Shown here: positions 34,730 to 42,772 of the stretch, piece after piece
Layout of the letters: the number at the start of each line of letters is the position of its first letter
Position numbering within the stretch: the first letter of the stretch is position 1
Assembly: GCF_014204625.1 (NCBI RefSeq)
Contig: NZ_JACHLU010000017.1
Coordinates: 1-64,000 of the forward strand
Source of the DNA: Gillisella vitis
GTDB lineage: Bacteria > Pseudomonadota > Alphaproteobacteria > Rhizobiales > Rhizobiaceae
Reading direction: 5' to 3'
Length of the DNA: 64,000 nt
Program-made: the position numbers and the translations under genes
Notes under the pieces: generated by a model
What the model saw: only the letters and a program-made list of their open reading frames with translations
The model's database searches: none
Told to the model about the DNA's origin: nothing

Positions 34730-35370
34730 TCAGGACTTTTTCGCACGCGCCAGCACGGCCCGCGCCTCAGGTGGCGGGCGCTGCTCGATCCGGCGGTAAA
34801 GACGGCAATCCTGGGAGCGCGACAACAGCTTGTTATTGACCATTTCACGGCGCAGCAGCACGTGATCGCCAAAGCCGTTCAGGGCTTTGAGCCGATCATT
34901 CACCTGCTTTTCTTCCATATCGCAATTGGCTGGAAAGGCCGCCCAAAGCCTCCACAGGCTCAAGCGCTGGTGGCTGGTTTTTGAGGGCCAGCGCAGCAAC
35001 ACGCCCTGATCATCAAAGCAGCGGAACACCGCTTCAACCAATCGGAAATCGACGTTTTCCTGTTCCGCAACCGGAGCCGACAGCCGGATTTCAGCGGCAC
35101 TGGAAGCCCGAAAATGCTGAAAATTGCGATAGAGTCTGTCAGGTTCAGATTGAACCAGACAGACTCTACCTTCCTTTGTTGTCGTTTGTCTTTTCGGGAA
35201 AACCGGATTCCACTTTTCCCTGACAAACTCGAGCCCGCCGAGCGCGACAAAATATTCAGCAAATCCACATGGCCGGGCGTGTCTTCGGATTTTTGCAGCT
35301 CCCGGCCAATGGCCTTAGCCAGAGCCGAAATATCTGCGGCATGATAGGGATGAACAATACGGTTCGACAT
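34730..35370 (-). pseudogene. DUF2087-domain protein, split by a MITE-like element
   Basis: The reading frame from ATG 35370 (AAGGA upstream) encodes SNRIVHPYHAADISALAKA to LLNILSRSAG and then enters a 99-bp repeat. Past the repeat, a different frame continues YRNFQHFRASSAAEIRLSA into a DUF2087 domain (WRLWAAFPANCDMEEKQVN, FGDHVLLRREMVNNKLL, LYRR). Removing 101 bp (35132-35232) joins the two halves in frame at SAG-YRNFQHF. The intact protein would be about 180 aa; DUF2087 proteins are helical and sometimes act as transcription-related domains. The second half may still be translated from an internal start near 35041, but the original gene is disrupted. Confidence 0.8.
35132..35230. mobile_element. 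MITE-like 99-bp palindromic element inside DUF2087 gene (copy P)
   Basis: Terminal inverted repeats GAGTCTGTCAGG and CCTGACAAACTC (11 of 12 matching), an internal hairpin (35132-35168, GTCTGTC arms), then TTGTTGTCGTTTGTC and a GGGAAAACCGG core. Flanked by TA on the left (35130-35131) and GA on the right, consistent with a TA target duplication that has one change. It carries no gene, so it would need a transposase in trans (IS630/Tc1-like by target choice). Diverged copies lie at 7340-7445, 19810-19885 and 25625-25695, and one end at 28805-28839. Confidence 0.7.
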
Positions 35371-35620
35371 AGCCTTATCCTTCGATAATGCGTCCAATGC
35401 CATGCTGGAGGTTACCGACTTTCCAGACGGACGCAAAAGCTTGCCGTTGAAAATACATCGAACAGGTTTAGCTCTCCGGTTAAGAGCGGTAACGCCTGGG
35501 TGAACTGCTGACCCTTGGAAAAGATTATTAGGGGTAAACCAATTTTGCTGTCAATCCCTCGCTTCCAAAGGTTGAGACATGAGGCTAACCTGCTCCGGCA
35601 AGTTCACTTGGGAGAGTATC

Positions 35621-36280
35621 ATGTTGAAAATTTACGGCTGCTACAAGTCACGCGCAACACGGGTTTTGTGGCTGACGGAAGAGCTGGAACTGGCCTATGA
35701 GCATGTGCCGGTGCTTCAGGCCGGCAAGCTGGACAATCCATTGGCTGCGGATGCGCCAATCAACACGCAATCGCCGGCCTTTTTGGCCATCAATCCATTT
35801 GGTGCTATCCCTGCGATTGAAGATGATGGTCTGGTGCTGTTTGAATCGCTGGCCATCACCCTTTACCTTGCCAAACAGTATAGTGACGGCAATCTGGGAC
35901 CAAAAGATCTGGAAGAAGATGCGCAAATGATGCAATGGGCGCTGTTTGCGGCCACCGAAATTGAAGGGAACGCCCTGAAAATCTCGCGCATTGCTGCCGA
36001 TGGACGCCTTGACAGCGAAGCAGGCCAAGGCGAAGCGGCCGCTGCCGCCCGTTTGCTGAAGCGCCCGCTTACCGTGCTGGAACAGTATTTTGCCAACCAT
36101 GAATTTACGGTCTCTGATCGCTTTACCGTCGCCGACATCAATCTTGCCGAAATTGTCCGTTATGCCCAACCCTATGCGCCACTGATGGAGGCCCATCCTG
36201 CCCTGAAGGCATGGCTGGAACGCTGCCAGAGCCGCCCTGCCTTCAAGGCCATGTGGGCCGCCCGCGCTGCCGAGGCATAA
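35621..36280 (+). CDS. Glutathione S-transferase family protein
   Basis: A 219-aa cytosolic GST. The N-terminal thioredoxin-like domain has the catalytic region near residues 6-16 (YKSRATRVLWLTEEL), the cis-Pro loop (NPFGAIPAIEDDGLVLFESLAI) and the glutathione-binding E-S pair. The C-terminal all-helical domain ends LERCQSRPAFKAMWA. Start ATG 35621 has GGGAGA five bases upstream. It is followed at six bases by a GNAT gene and probably co-transcribed with it. Upstream is a 250-bp gap shared with the split DUF2087 gene, in which nothing else was identified. Substrate unknown. Confidence 0.92.
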   Translation: MLKIYGCYKSRATRVLWLTEELELAYEHVPVLQAGKLDNPLAADAPINTQSPAFLAINPFGAIPAIEDDGLVLFESLAITLYLAKQYSDGNLGPKDLEEDAQMMQWALFAATEIEGNALKISRIAADGRLDSEAGQGEAAAAARLLKRPLTVLEQYFANHEFTVSDRFTVADINLAEIVRYAQPYAPLMEAHPALKAWLERCQSRPAFKAMWAARAAEA

Positions 36281-36286
36281 AAGCCG

Positions 36287-36796
36287 ATGCAAAACAGGCA
36301 TGAAACCGAACTTCAACTCTCGCCCCTGTCAAGGGGCGAGACGGATCGTGTGCTGCATCTGAGCCTGCCTGTCGAACAGCAGACCTTTGCCGGAGCGATT
36401 GAAACCGCGGTTGCCGACGATGACCCGGCGGTGGATTTTCACATGGGTGTTGTAGCAGATCAGCCGGTGGCCTTTTTCAAGATCGACCGCGATTACCGCC
36501 GCAAAATCAGCACGGCACCGCTGGAAGACTGTGGCTACCTGCCCGGTGATCTGGGATTGCGGGCCATGATGGTGGGGCAGCAATTTCAAGGGCGCGGCTA
36601 TGGCAAGGCCGTCATGGCAGGCCTCAAGTCCTATCTGCGCGCGCATTATCCGGCGCAGCATGTGTTTCTCACCGTCAACTGTCGCAATAAGGCGGCCATC
36701 CATCTCTATAGAGCCGGTGGTTGGACCGACACAGGCCAGCTCTATCTGGGTGGTCGAGCCGGACCACAGCATGTTTTCCGGCTCGATCTTGGCTGA
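36287..36796 (+). CDS. GNAT family N-acetyltransferase
   Basis: A 169-aa acetyltransferase. The acetyl-CoA-binding motif is clear: LRAMMVGQQFQGRGYGKAV (around residues 91-109, Q/R-x-x-G-x-G/A), followed by the CNRNKAA-like VNCRNKAAIHLYRAGGW segment (N, Y and GF/GW at expected spacing). Begins six bases after the GST stop with only a weak ribosome site, so translation is probably coupled. Convergent with the oxidase gene, 17 bp apart. Acceptor unknown. Confidence 0.86.
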   Translation: MQNRHETELQLSPLSRGETDRVLHLSLPVEQQTFAGAIETAVADDDPAVDFHMGVVADQPVAFFKIDRDYRRKISTAPLEDCGYLPGDLGLRAMMVGQQFQGRGYGKAVMAGLKSYLRAHYPAQHVFLTVNCRNKAAIHLYRAGGWTDTGQLYLGGRAGPQHVFRLDLG

Positions 36797-36813
36797 AAAG
36801 TCCCGGCCTGTTG

Positions 36814-38835
36814 TTACACAGGCGCGATAAACGGATATTCCTTGTTATCAATCAATGGCTTGATGCCAAAGAAATCGTTCAGCACCGATTCCGAGGTGCA
36901 ATAGGCACCCTCAACCCAGGCCTGATCCATGGAATAGGTCTCGCCAACGATGAAAATATCCGCATCCGCCCCCTCGATCAATTGCGATGGCTTGCGGATT
37001 TTGCGCATCACGTCGCCAATGTCGTAATGCGGTGCCCATTCATGATAACCGGCATTGAAGGGCGGCAGGCCCCAGTCCATATATTTGGTTTCCAGCGGCT
37101 CGGGCACATCCTGCCATGTGGCGCTGGGGCCAAAGTGCATTTCGGCCAGCATTTTGCGCAGCATCTTGACCATCACCGGCGTTGCCGTACGCGGGCCTTC
37201 CAAGGGCTGAACATCAAGGGCAGACGCCCTTTCCTTGGTGCTGTCTGGCCCCAGTTCCAGCTGTCGCCAGAACGCCGTGTTGGCCTCATCATCATAGCTG
37301 GCCAGAATGCCGTAGATCGGCTTTTGGTCCTGATTTGGCGCGTTGTTGCCAAAGTAAACCACCATGCGAATGGGCGAATCGGTGGCGCTTGGGCCAATGG
37401 TGTCGCGGCGGCTGGCCTTGGCGATCAAGGCAATCTGATCCGTGTTCAGCACCACATAGGGCTGGGTGTATGCGGCCTTGAGCAAGGCTTCCAGCGAGCT
37501 GAACGGGGTATAGATCAGCGGCTCCAAAGGCGTGAGCAGCTCTTGCGGCAAGCCCTGCTGTTTCAGAGTGGCAAGCACGTCTTTTGTCACCACATAGCCA
37601 ATGATCTGCGGCGGATAGACTGGCGGCTTTTCCCCATCGGGTGCCCACCATGGTGCATCAAAGAACATGCCGATCTTGTAGGATGGCTGCATGATGGCCG
37701 CTTCCAGATAGAGAGCGACTTTCTCATGGTTCAGCACATCCAGCGCATCGCCAACCGGCTTATGGAACCGGGTGGCCTGTGCCACCAGATCAAGGGCTGC
37801 CCGCGGCATGGCAAGCCATGCGGCATCGGCCTCGCCCGATTGCTCGGCAATGGTGGGGTTGGCGCGGCGGGCGACAGTGAAAATCGCCCTGCCATCTTTC
37901 CATAAAATCGAATGCAGGCGGGTGTTGGGCACATATTTCAGCACAATGCCCTTGGCTTTTGCCAGCGCCTGAATGGCGTTGAACAGGGCATTGAACATGC
38001 CGGAAAAGCCGATCGACAGGGTGCGATATTGCGTGCCGGGCGCAAATTCGTCGTTCATGTTGAACGAAATGGCCGAACTGGTGTTGATGACATTGGAGCT
38101 ATAGCCATTGCCATCAGCGGCATATTCATAGCCTTCCTGGCCCAGCTGATCGACCAGCAGGTTCCAGTAGCCGATGTTTTTCAGCAGATCGCCCTTCTGA
38201 AACACCGAGTTCTCGGAGGTCTCAACGTTGATTGTGCCCTCGTTGTAAAATGTCGCCCACTCCCGTCTGGTCTTCGGGGCTGCGCTTTCGGTGGGAAAAG
38301 ACAGTCTCTCCACGTCATCAAAGCCTGTGTCCGGGCTTTGATCGGCACCACCATTCTTCACCGCATAGGGGGCCGGATTGCCGGATTTGATGTCGTTGAG
38401 ATACATGTTGCGTCCACGCAGGTAGAGCAACTGATTGTCAGTGACATTGAACGGCACGGAATGCGGATCAAGCCCCAGCTCTTCAATGGTTTTTGTCACC
38501 AGACGATGGCCGGGTGCCTCGCCGCCATTGGGATGCGGAAAAGCCTTTGATGGCTTTTGATCCCAATAGGAATAGCGCATACCGCCCAGTTCCAGATAGG
38601 AATTGTCCTTGTTATCCTGATAGAACCACGTGGCAATGCGCGCGCCCGGCTCACGGGTGCCGGGGTTTTCGGCATTGAAATTATACTGGCCCCAGTCATA
38701 CAGTTCCAGCACATCGCCATCTTGCAACTGCCGCTCCTGCGCGGCCTTGCCATCGGCAGTGCCGCTCAGCAATCGCCATGCGGTGTAAAGGCCAGAGGCA
38801 CCCGCCCCAAAAATAGAATAGGTCTTTTTGCTCAT
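36814..38835 (-). CDS. Flavin-dependent L-amino acid/amine oxidase
   Basis: A 673-aa FAD enzyme of the amine oxidase superfamily (as L-amino acid oxidases and tryptophan 2-monooxygenase). The dinucleotide-binding motif is at the extreme N-terminus (YSIFGAGASGLYTAWRLL, residues 5-22), the second FAD-contact region reads YLELGGMRYS (about residue 82), and the C-terminal FAD motif is around DIFIVGETYSMDQAWVEGA. No signal peptide, so it is cytoplasmic. ATG 38835 has AAGGTGA upstream. It is second in an operon with a 2-keto acid decarboxylase, 36 bp apart. That context suggests it oxidises an L-amino acid (aromatic is likely) to the 2-keto acid, NH3 and H2O2. A monooxygenase releasing the amide (IaaM chemistry) is the alternative; the exact substrate is not readable. 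Confidence 0.82.
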   Translation of the reverse strand: MSKKTYSIFGAGASGLYTAWRLLSGTADGKAAQERQLQDGDVLELYDWGQYNFNAENPGTREPGARIATWFYQDNKDNSYLELGGMRYSYWDQKPSKAFPHPNGGEAPGHRLVTKTIEELGLDPHSVPFNVTDNQLLYLRGRNMYLNDIKSGNPAPYAVKNGGADQSPDTGFDDVERLSFPTESAAPKTRREWATFYNEGTINVETSENSVFQKGDLLKNIGYWNLLVDQLGQEGYEYAADGNGYSSNVINTSSAISFNMNDEFAPGTQYRTLSIGFSGMFNALFNAIQALAKAKGIVLKYVPNTRLHSILWKDGRAIFTVARRANPTIAEQSGEADAAWLAMPRAALDLVAQATRFHKPVGDALDVLNHEKVALYLEAAIMQPSYKIGMFFDAPWWAPDGEKPPVYPPQIIGYVVTKDVLATLKQQGLPQELLTPLEPLIYTPFSSLEALLKAAYTQPYVVLNTDQIALIAKASRRDTIGPSATDSPIRMVVYFGNNAPNQDQKPIYGILASYDDEANTAFWRQLELGPDSTKERASALDVQPLEGPRTATPVMVKMLRKMLAEMHFGPSATWQDVPEPLETKYMDWGLPPFNAGYHEWAPHYDIGDVMRKIRKPSQLIEGADADIFIVGETYSMDQAWVEGAYCTSESVLNDFFGIKPLIDNKEYPFIAPV

Positions 38836-38871
38836 CGCTGAAATCACCTTGTGTTCAAGTTGTTTTGAAAA

Positions 38872-40587
38872 TCATTCGCTGCCGAGACGGTACATCTGGC
38901 CTGCAAGATCCTTTTGCGGGATCACGACTTCGACCAGCGTGGGACGATCCTTGACGCCCTTGATGTGGTGAAGGGCGGCATCCAGCTCATCCGGCGTTGT
39001 GACGCGCAGGCCTTCCGCGCCAAAAGCCTTGGCCAGCGCCAGATAATCCCAGGTCGGCAGAATATCGAAAGCGTCGAATGTGTGTTCCGGGCCGGGTTTG
39101 AAGGCGTCCATATCCACATAGACCTGCTCGATGGCATAGACCTTGTTGCTCATCACAAAGATCACGCCGTTGAGCTTGTTGCGGGCCAGCGTCGAGAGCG
39201 ACTGGCACATCATCATGAAACCGCCATCACCAGCCACGGTCCATGCCCGCTTGCCGCTGCCCAATTGCGCGCCCGCTGCCGCTCCGGTTTCAAAACCAAT
39301 GCATTGCCAGGCGGCAGAAGAGACAAAACTGCCCTGCTTCAGGCCATAGGCATTGGTGGCAACATAGAGCGAAGAGCTGACGCCAAACGTCATGACAATG
39401 TCCTTCAACATGTCATTCTTCTCAAGGAAAGCCATGGAATGCTGGAAGAAGCGGTTGAAGGTCAGCACATTCGGATCACCATTGTAGACCGGATCGCTGT
39501 TGGCCGCCCATGGCTGTGGAAACTGCGGCTGAGGTGGCGCAATGGCCTTGATGGGGTAATCTGCCGAGGCTTTGAATTTCGCCAGCAGGGCTTCCATGAA
39601 ATCCTTCATGGTCACATCGGCATATTTGAAGTAGCCAACCCGCGCGCCATCAACCGTGGCCAGCACCATCTGGTCGTATTTGGTTTCAATGAAGTTGAGA
39701 TAATCATCGGTGATGATGGCCCCCAGCGTCAGCACGCAATCGGCATCCGTGATGGCGGCTCTCACCGTCTCGATCGAGGCCGCATCCGAATAGGTGCCGA
39801 TAAATTTGTCGCCGCCTTCATCCAGCACGGCCTTGCCCAGCGTGGTGGTGGTATACAAAAAGCCGCTGGCGTCAATCAGCTCCTGCAACAGTCCTGCGAG
39901 GCCAAACCGCAGGATTTCAACCCCTGCAAAAATCAGCGGATTTTTCGCCGCGGTAATCTTGCCCCAGGCCGCCTCCACCATGGTGTTCAGCGCCAAAACA
40001 GGCCCATGAAGTTCCCGCGGCTTGAGCGGCGTGGAGGATGGCTGCGGGCAAGGCATGCCCCAGACTTCCTTGTAGCAGGCAATGTAAACCGGGCGCCGGT
40101 GGGTCAGGGCCTCAATCAGCAGATCATCAATCGCCGCATCCGCACCGACATTGGTGCTCAGCGTAATGGCCTTGACGGTAACGTTTTCATAGACATTCTG
40201 ATCAGCGTTGAGATCGCCGGTGGAATGGTGAAACAGCACGTCATACATATTGGTAATGTTGCGGGCATCATTGCCCGGTGTGGCGCTGATCACCACAATC
40301 GGGCTGCGCTCGACGAAGGCCCCGGCAACGGCATTGAGCGCGCTGAAGGTGCTGACCCCAAATTGCAACGACACAGCCGCAAGACCACGGGTTCGCGCAT
40401 AGGCATCGGCTGCGTAAGTGGCGTCCAGCTCGTTGATACCGGCAATGGTATTGATACCGTCAAAATGTTCCAGCGCCTGAGTAAAATGCTTGACGTAGTC
40501 GCCCGGTATCTGAAAAACATCGGTCACATCAAGCTGTCTCAGGCGCGTCAATAAATAATCGGCAACAGTAAACGGCGTATCGGCCAT
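38872..40587 (-). CDS. ipdC: Indolepyruvate/phenylpyruvate decarboxylase (TPP-dependent)
   Basis: A 571-aa thiamine-diphosphate enzyme of the pyruvate/indolepyruvate decarboxylase family, full length. Family hallmarks: VFQIPGDYV with D30, catalytic E53 in INELDATYAADAYARTRG, the HH pair of LFHHSTGDLN and, in the C-terminal domain, the TPP motif GDGGFMMMCQSL...VMSN. It decarboxylates 2-keto acids such as indole-3-pyruvate or phenylpyruvate to aldehydes in the cytoplasm. Substrate choice within the family cannot be set from these motifs, so the symbol is tentative. ATG 40587 has GAGG seven bases upstream. It is first gene of the two-gene unit with the amino-acid oxidase. Confidence 0.87.
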   Translation of the reverse strand: MADTPFTVADYLLTRLRQLDVTDVFQIPGDYVKHFTQALEHFDGINTIAGINELDATYAADAYARTRGLAAVSLQFGVSTFSALNAVAGAFVERSPIVVISATPGNDARNITNMYDVLFHHSTGDLNADQNVYENVTVKAITLSTNVGADAAIDDLLIEALTHRRPVYIACYKEVWGMPCPQPSSTPLKPRELHGPVLALNTMVEAAWGKITAAKNPLIFAGVEILRFGLAGLLQELIDASGFLYTTTTLGKAVLDEGGDKFIGTYSDAASIETVRAAITDADCVLTLGAIITDDYLNFIETKYDQMVLATVDGARVGYFKYADVTMKDFMEALLAKFKASADYPIKAIAPPQPQFPQPWAANSDPVYNGDPNVLTFNRFFQHSMAFLEKNDMLKDIVMTFGVSSSLYVATNAYGLKQGSFVSSAAWQCIGFETGAAAGAQLGSGKRAWTVAGDGGFMMMCQSLSTLARNKLNGVIFVMSNKVYAIEQVYVDMDAFKPGPEHTFDAFDILPTWDYLALAKAFGAEGLRVTTPDELDAALHHIKGVKDRPTLVEVVIPQKDLAGQMYRLGSE

Positions 40588-40845
40588 GGTTCATCCTCGA
40601 TGGAGATAAATAGTTGCATTTTATATCAATGCACCATTTGATAGCCACGAGACTTGAAATTGCAATACGTCAATTGCTCTTTTTGAGGGCATTTTCACAA
40701 AGGCAACAACCCATTTTTGGGTGTATTACATCATCCGAACAGCCCCCCGCTGCTCTTGTGTTTGCAAGCCACTCCAGACGAAGACGACGGGTCATTCGTC
40801 TGGATGATTGGCAAGGCGCTGGCGGATCAGATGTGGTTCAGAGCA
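40588..40845. promoter_or_regulatory. Upstream region of the decarboxylase-oxidase operon
   Basis: No gene. TGCATT and AATGCA face each other across seven A/T bases at 40615-40633, close to the start codon, a possible operator. Further upstream TTGCAAT/CAATTGC-type repeats lie near 40659-40678, and an 8-bp stem CAGACGAA/TTCGTCTG near 40775-40802 that could terminate the neighbouring DUF4406 gene, which ends at 40846. No regulator gene is adjacent. Confidence 0.35.
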
Positions 40846-41202
40846 TCACAGCACGCCCGGCACATCGCTCAGCGCATACCACACCGGAATGCCGCGCTCG
40901 GTGGCAATTTTCACATCATTATCGGCACCCTTTGACGCGCCCGGCAGGCGCAGTACGCCATCGCACAATTGCAGCAGACGATGGGCAACGGGGTGAAAGA
41001 TTTCCTCATATAGATCATCGCCAATGGTCTGGCCGCCTGCGGCATTCCACACCGGCAACGCCACCCACTCGCCAATCATCGGCACATGGCCCGCCTTGAA
41101 CAGTGCGTAGGATGGCGCTTCCAGCGCCTTCAGATTGGCCGCCATTTTGGCGGGATCATCATTGGTGCCGGAACGGTAAGGGCCTGCAATCAAAATCAGC
41201 AT
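40846..41202 (-). CDS. DUF4406 protein, nucleoside deoxyribosyltransferase-like
   Basis: A 118-aa protein starting with the strand-loop LILIAGPYRSGTNDDP, typical of DUF4406 and of nucleoside 2-deoxyribosyltransferase-like folds. A middle region follows (GHVPMIGEWVALPVW) with a C-terminal GASKGADNDVKIATERGIPVWY that resembles the sugar-binding part of that fold. ATG 41202 has AAGGAGA five bases upstream. It is divergent from a DeoR-family regulator, with four 10-bp direct repeats between the genes, so it is probably regulated by it. Function is not established; a nucleotide- or sugar-phosphate-related role is inferred from fold and regulator. Confidence 0.75.
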   Translation of the reverse strand: MLILIAGPYRSGTNDDPAKMAANLKALEAPSYALFKAGHVPMIGEWVALPVWNAAGGQTIGDDLYEEIFHPVAHRLLQLCDGVLRLPGASKGADNDVKIATERGIPVWYALSDVPGVL

Positions 41203-41219
41203 GTATCTCTCCTTGAATA

Positions 41220-41259
41220 TGCATGAATTTGCACAAATCTGCACGAATTTACTTGAATG
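41220..41259. promoter_or_regulatory. Four tandem 10-bp repeats, likely DeoR operator
   Basis: TGCATGAATT, TGCACAAATC, TGCACGAATT and TACTTGAATG follow one another without gaps, a period of about one helical turn. An inverted TTCGTGCA copy sits at 41307-41314, next to the DeoR start codon. Multiple 10-11 bp repeats are typical of DeoR-family operators, so control of both divergent genes is likely. Confidence 0.6.
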
Positions 41260-41315
41260 TCGAGTCATTTTCTTTTAAAAATGCATTATCGTGAATAATC
41301 GGGTAATTTCGTGCA

Positions 41316-42071
41316 ATGCTGACCAGTCAACGCAAATCGCTTATCCTCAGCCGCCTGCAACGGGATGGACGGGTTCTTGCCAAGGATATTGCCCTTGAGC
41401 TTGAGGTTTCGGAGGACACCATTCGCCGCGATATGCGCGATATGGCAGCAGCGGGATTGTTGAGCCGCGTGCATGGCGGGGCCTTGCCGATCTCGCCCGA
41501 TCTGCCGGATTTTTCCACCCGTAAAAGCCATGCCAGCCTGCAAAAACAGGCCTTGGCCGCCCGCGCCATTGCGCTGATAAAGCCGGGACAAATGGTGTTT
41601 CTGGACGGCGGCACCACCAATGCCGAGATTGCCCGCCTGCTGCCGCAGAATTTTGGCCTGACCCTTGTGACCCACAGTCCGACCATTGCCATGGAGCTGG
41701 AGAAGCGAGACGATGTGGAGGTGATCCTGATTGGCGGCAGGCTCTATCGCCACTCCATGGTGGCGGTGGGCGCGATTGCGGCAGACGCCATTTCAAGATT
41801 GCGCCCGCACCTGTTCTTTCTTGGAGCCACAGCGCTGCACCCGCAACATGGGGCCACCACAGGCGACCCCGAAGAAGCCGCCATCAAACGGCTGATCACC
41901 TCGGTCTCCGCCGAAACCTGGCTTTGCCTGACGGAGGATAAGCTCGATTTGCTCTCACCCTGTCAGATTGTGCCGCTTGTGGGGTTGGCGGGCGCTATTC
42001 TAAGCGCCACCGTTGAGGAAGAGCGCATTCAGCCCTACCGTGCAGCGGGCCTGAGCGTGATACGGACTTAA
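41316..42071 (+). CDS. DeoR-family transcriptional regulator
   Basis: A 251-aa regulator with an N-terminal DeoR helix-turn-helix (about residues 6-58: RKSLILSRLQRDGRV and VSEDTIRRDMRDMAAAGLL, then VHGGALP). The C-terminal DeoRC sensor domain (ISOCOT fold) begins around residue 75, with the phosphosugar-binding DGGTTNAEIARLLP motif and ELEKRDDVEVILIGG. The effector is therefore probably a sugar phosphate. Divergent from the DUF4406 gene over tandem repeats. No sugar-kinase or transporter gene follows, so the regulon is not evident beyond the neighbour. Confidence 0.92.
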   Translation: MLTSQRKSLILSRLQRDGRVLAKDIALELEVSEDTIRRDMRDMAAAGLLSRVHGGALPISPDLPDFSTRKSHASLQKQALAARAIALIKPGQMVFLDGGTTNAEIARLLPQNFGLTLVTHSPTIAMELEKRDDVEVILIGGRLYRHSMVAVGAIAADAISRLRPHLFFLGATALHPQHGATTGDPEEAAIKRLITSVSAETWLCLTEDKLDLLSPCQIVPLVGLAGAILSATVEEERIQPYRAAGLSVIRT

Positions 42072-42145
42072 CAAAGACAAAACGTCAGCTTGATGCAAGA
42101 CACAACCCATAGCTTCATTTGCGGGAACATTTGGGGATTTACATC

Positions 42146-42697
42146 ATGCAGATTTCATCAGCGACATATAATATGCAAATATCAGCCAAGACCTATAGCG
42201 GACAGGACAGCGCAACGGCCTTTCTCTTCGATACGCTGGTTTCGGACGCATCCTCTTCGGATATCGAGGACGCGGACATCACAAACACGTCCGCTGCCAA
42301 CCTTCATTCCATACTCGCTTCGTCTGCATTAGAAAAATCCGGGTTCACCGATGAAGACATACGTGCAAATAAACTCGCCAACGTAAATTATACAGGCGCA
42401 ATGCAAGACCCGACAAAGTATTTAACCCAATCCGACATTGCGCTTTATGAAAAAACCACTGGGGGGGCAATCAAGGAGGGGATAATCATTGGTAATGATA
42501 AAGACACCTCTGGAGCGTCGATGAATTTGGCCCTCCAGTTGTGCTTTTTGCGCATGTCCGGTGCCGTTCCAAGTTCACAAGACATCACAGCCGCTGATCT
42601 ACAAGCAGTCGTGAAAAACTATCAAAGTGGGCCCGGAGCATATGACACAAGCATGTTGGAAAAAGCGTTGGATGTTCTAAGTTCGGAAAAGGCATAA
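42146..42697 (+). CDS. Hypothetical protein, AT-rich orphan
   Basis: Unrecognised 183-aa protein. It is rich in Ser, Thr, Asp and Ala with few aromatic residues (SASSSDIEDADITNTSAAN), has no signal peptide or membrane helix, and ends in amphipathic helices (AADLQAVVKNYQS, MLEKALDVLSSEKA). ATG 42146 with GGGG nine bases upstream; a TTG nine codons earlier is possible. Codon use and base composition are AT-richer than the flanking genes, suggesting acquisition. The acidic, low-hydrophobicity make-up and N-terminal QISSATYNMQIS resemble a secreted or structural-type protein, but no secretion gene is adjacent. No function is proposed. Confidence 0.55.
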   Translation: MQISSATYNMQISAKTYSGQDSATAFLFDTLVSDASSSDIEDADITNTSAANLHSILASSALEKSGFTDEDIRANKLANVNYTGAMQDPTKYLTQSDIALYEKTTGGAIKEGIIIGNDKDTSGASMNLALQLCFLRMSGAVPSSQDITAADLQAVVKNYQSGPGAYDTSMLEKALDVLSSEKA

Positions 42698-42772
42698 CGG
42701 GGTAGACCCGGGCGACAATCTGGCAGGGGAAATTGCGGCGCAGTGCTTGATGCAAGCGCTTTGAGCCGTGGC

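Noticed and set aside
34960-35131. C-terminal tail of the first DUF2087 fragment in its own frame
   Set aside because: It continues out of frame over the real DUF2087 coding sequence after the inserted element.
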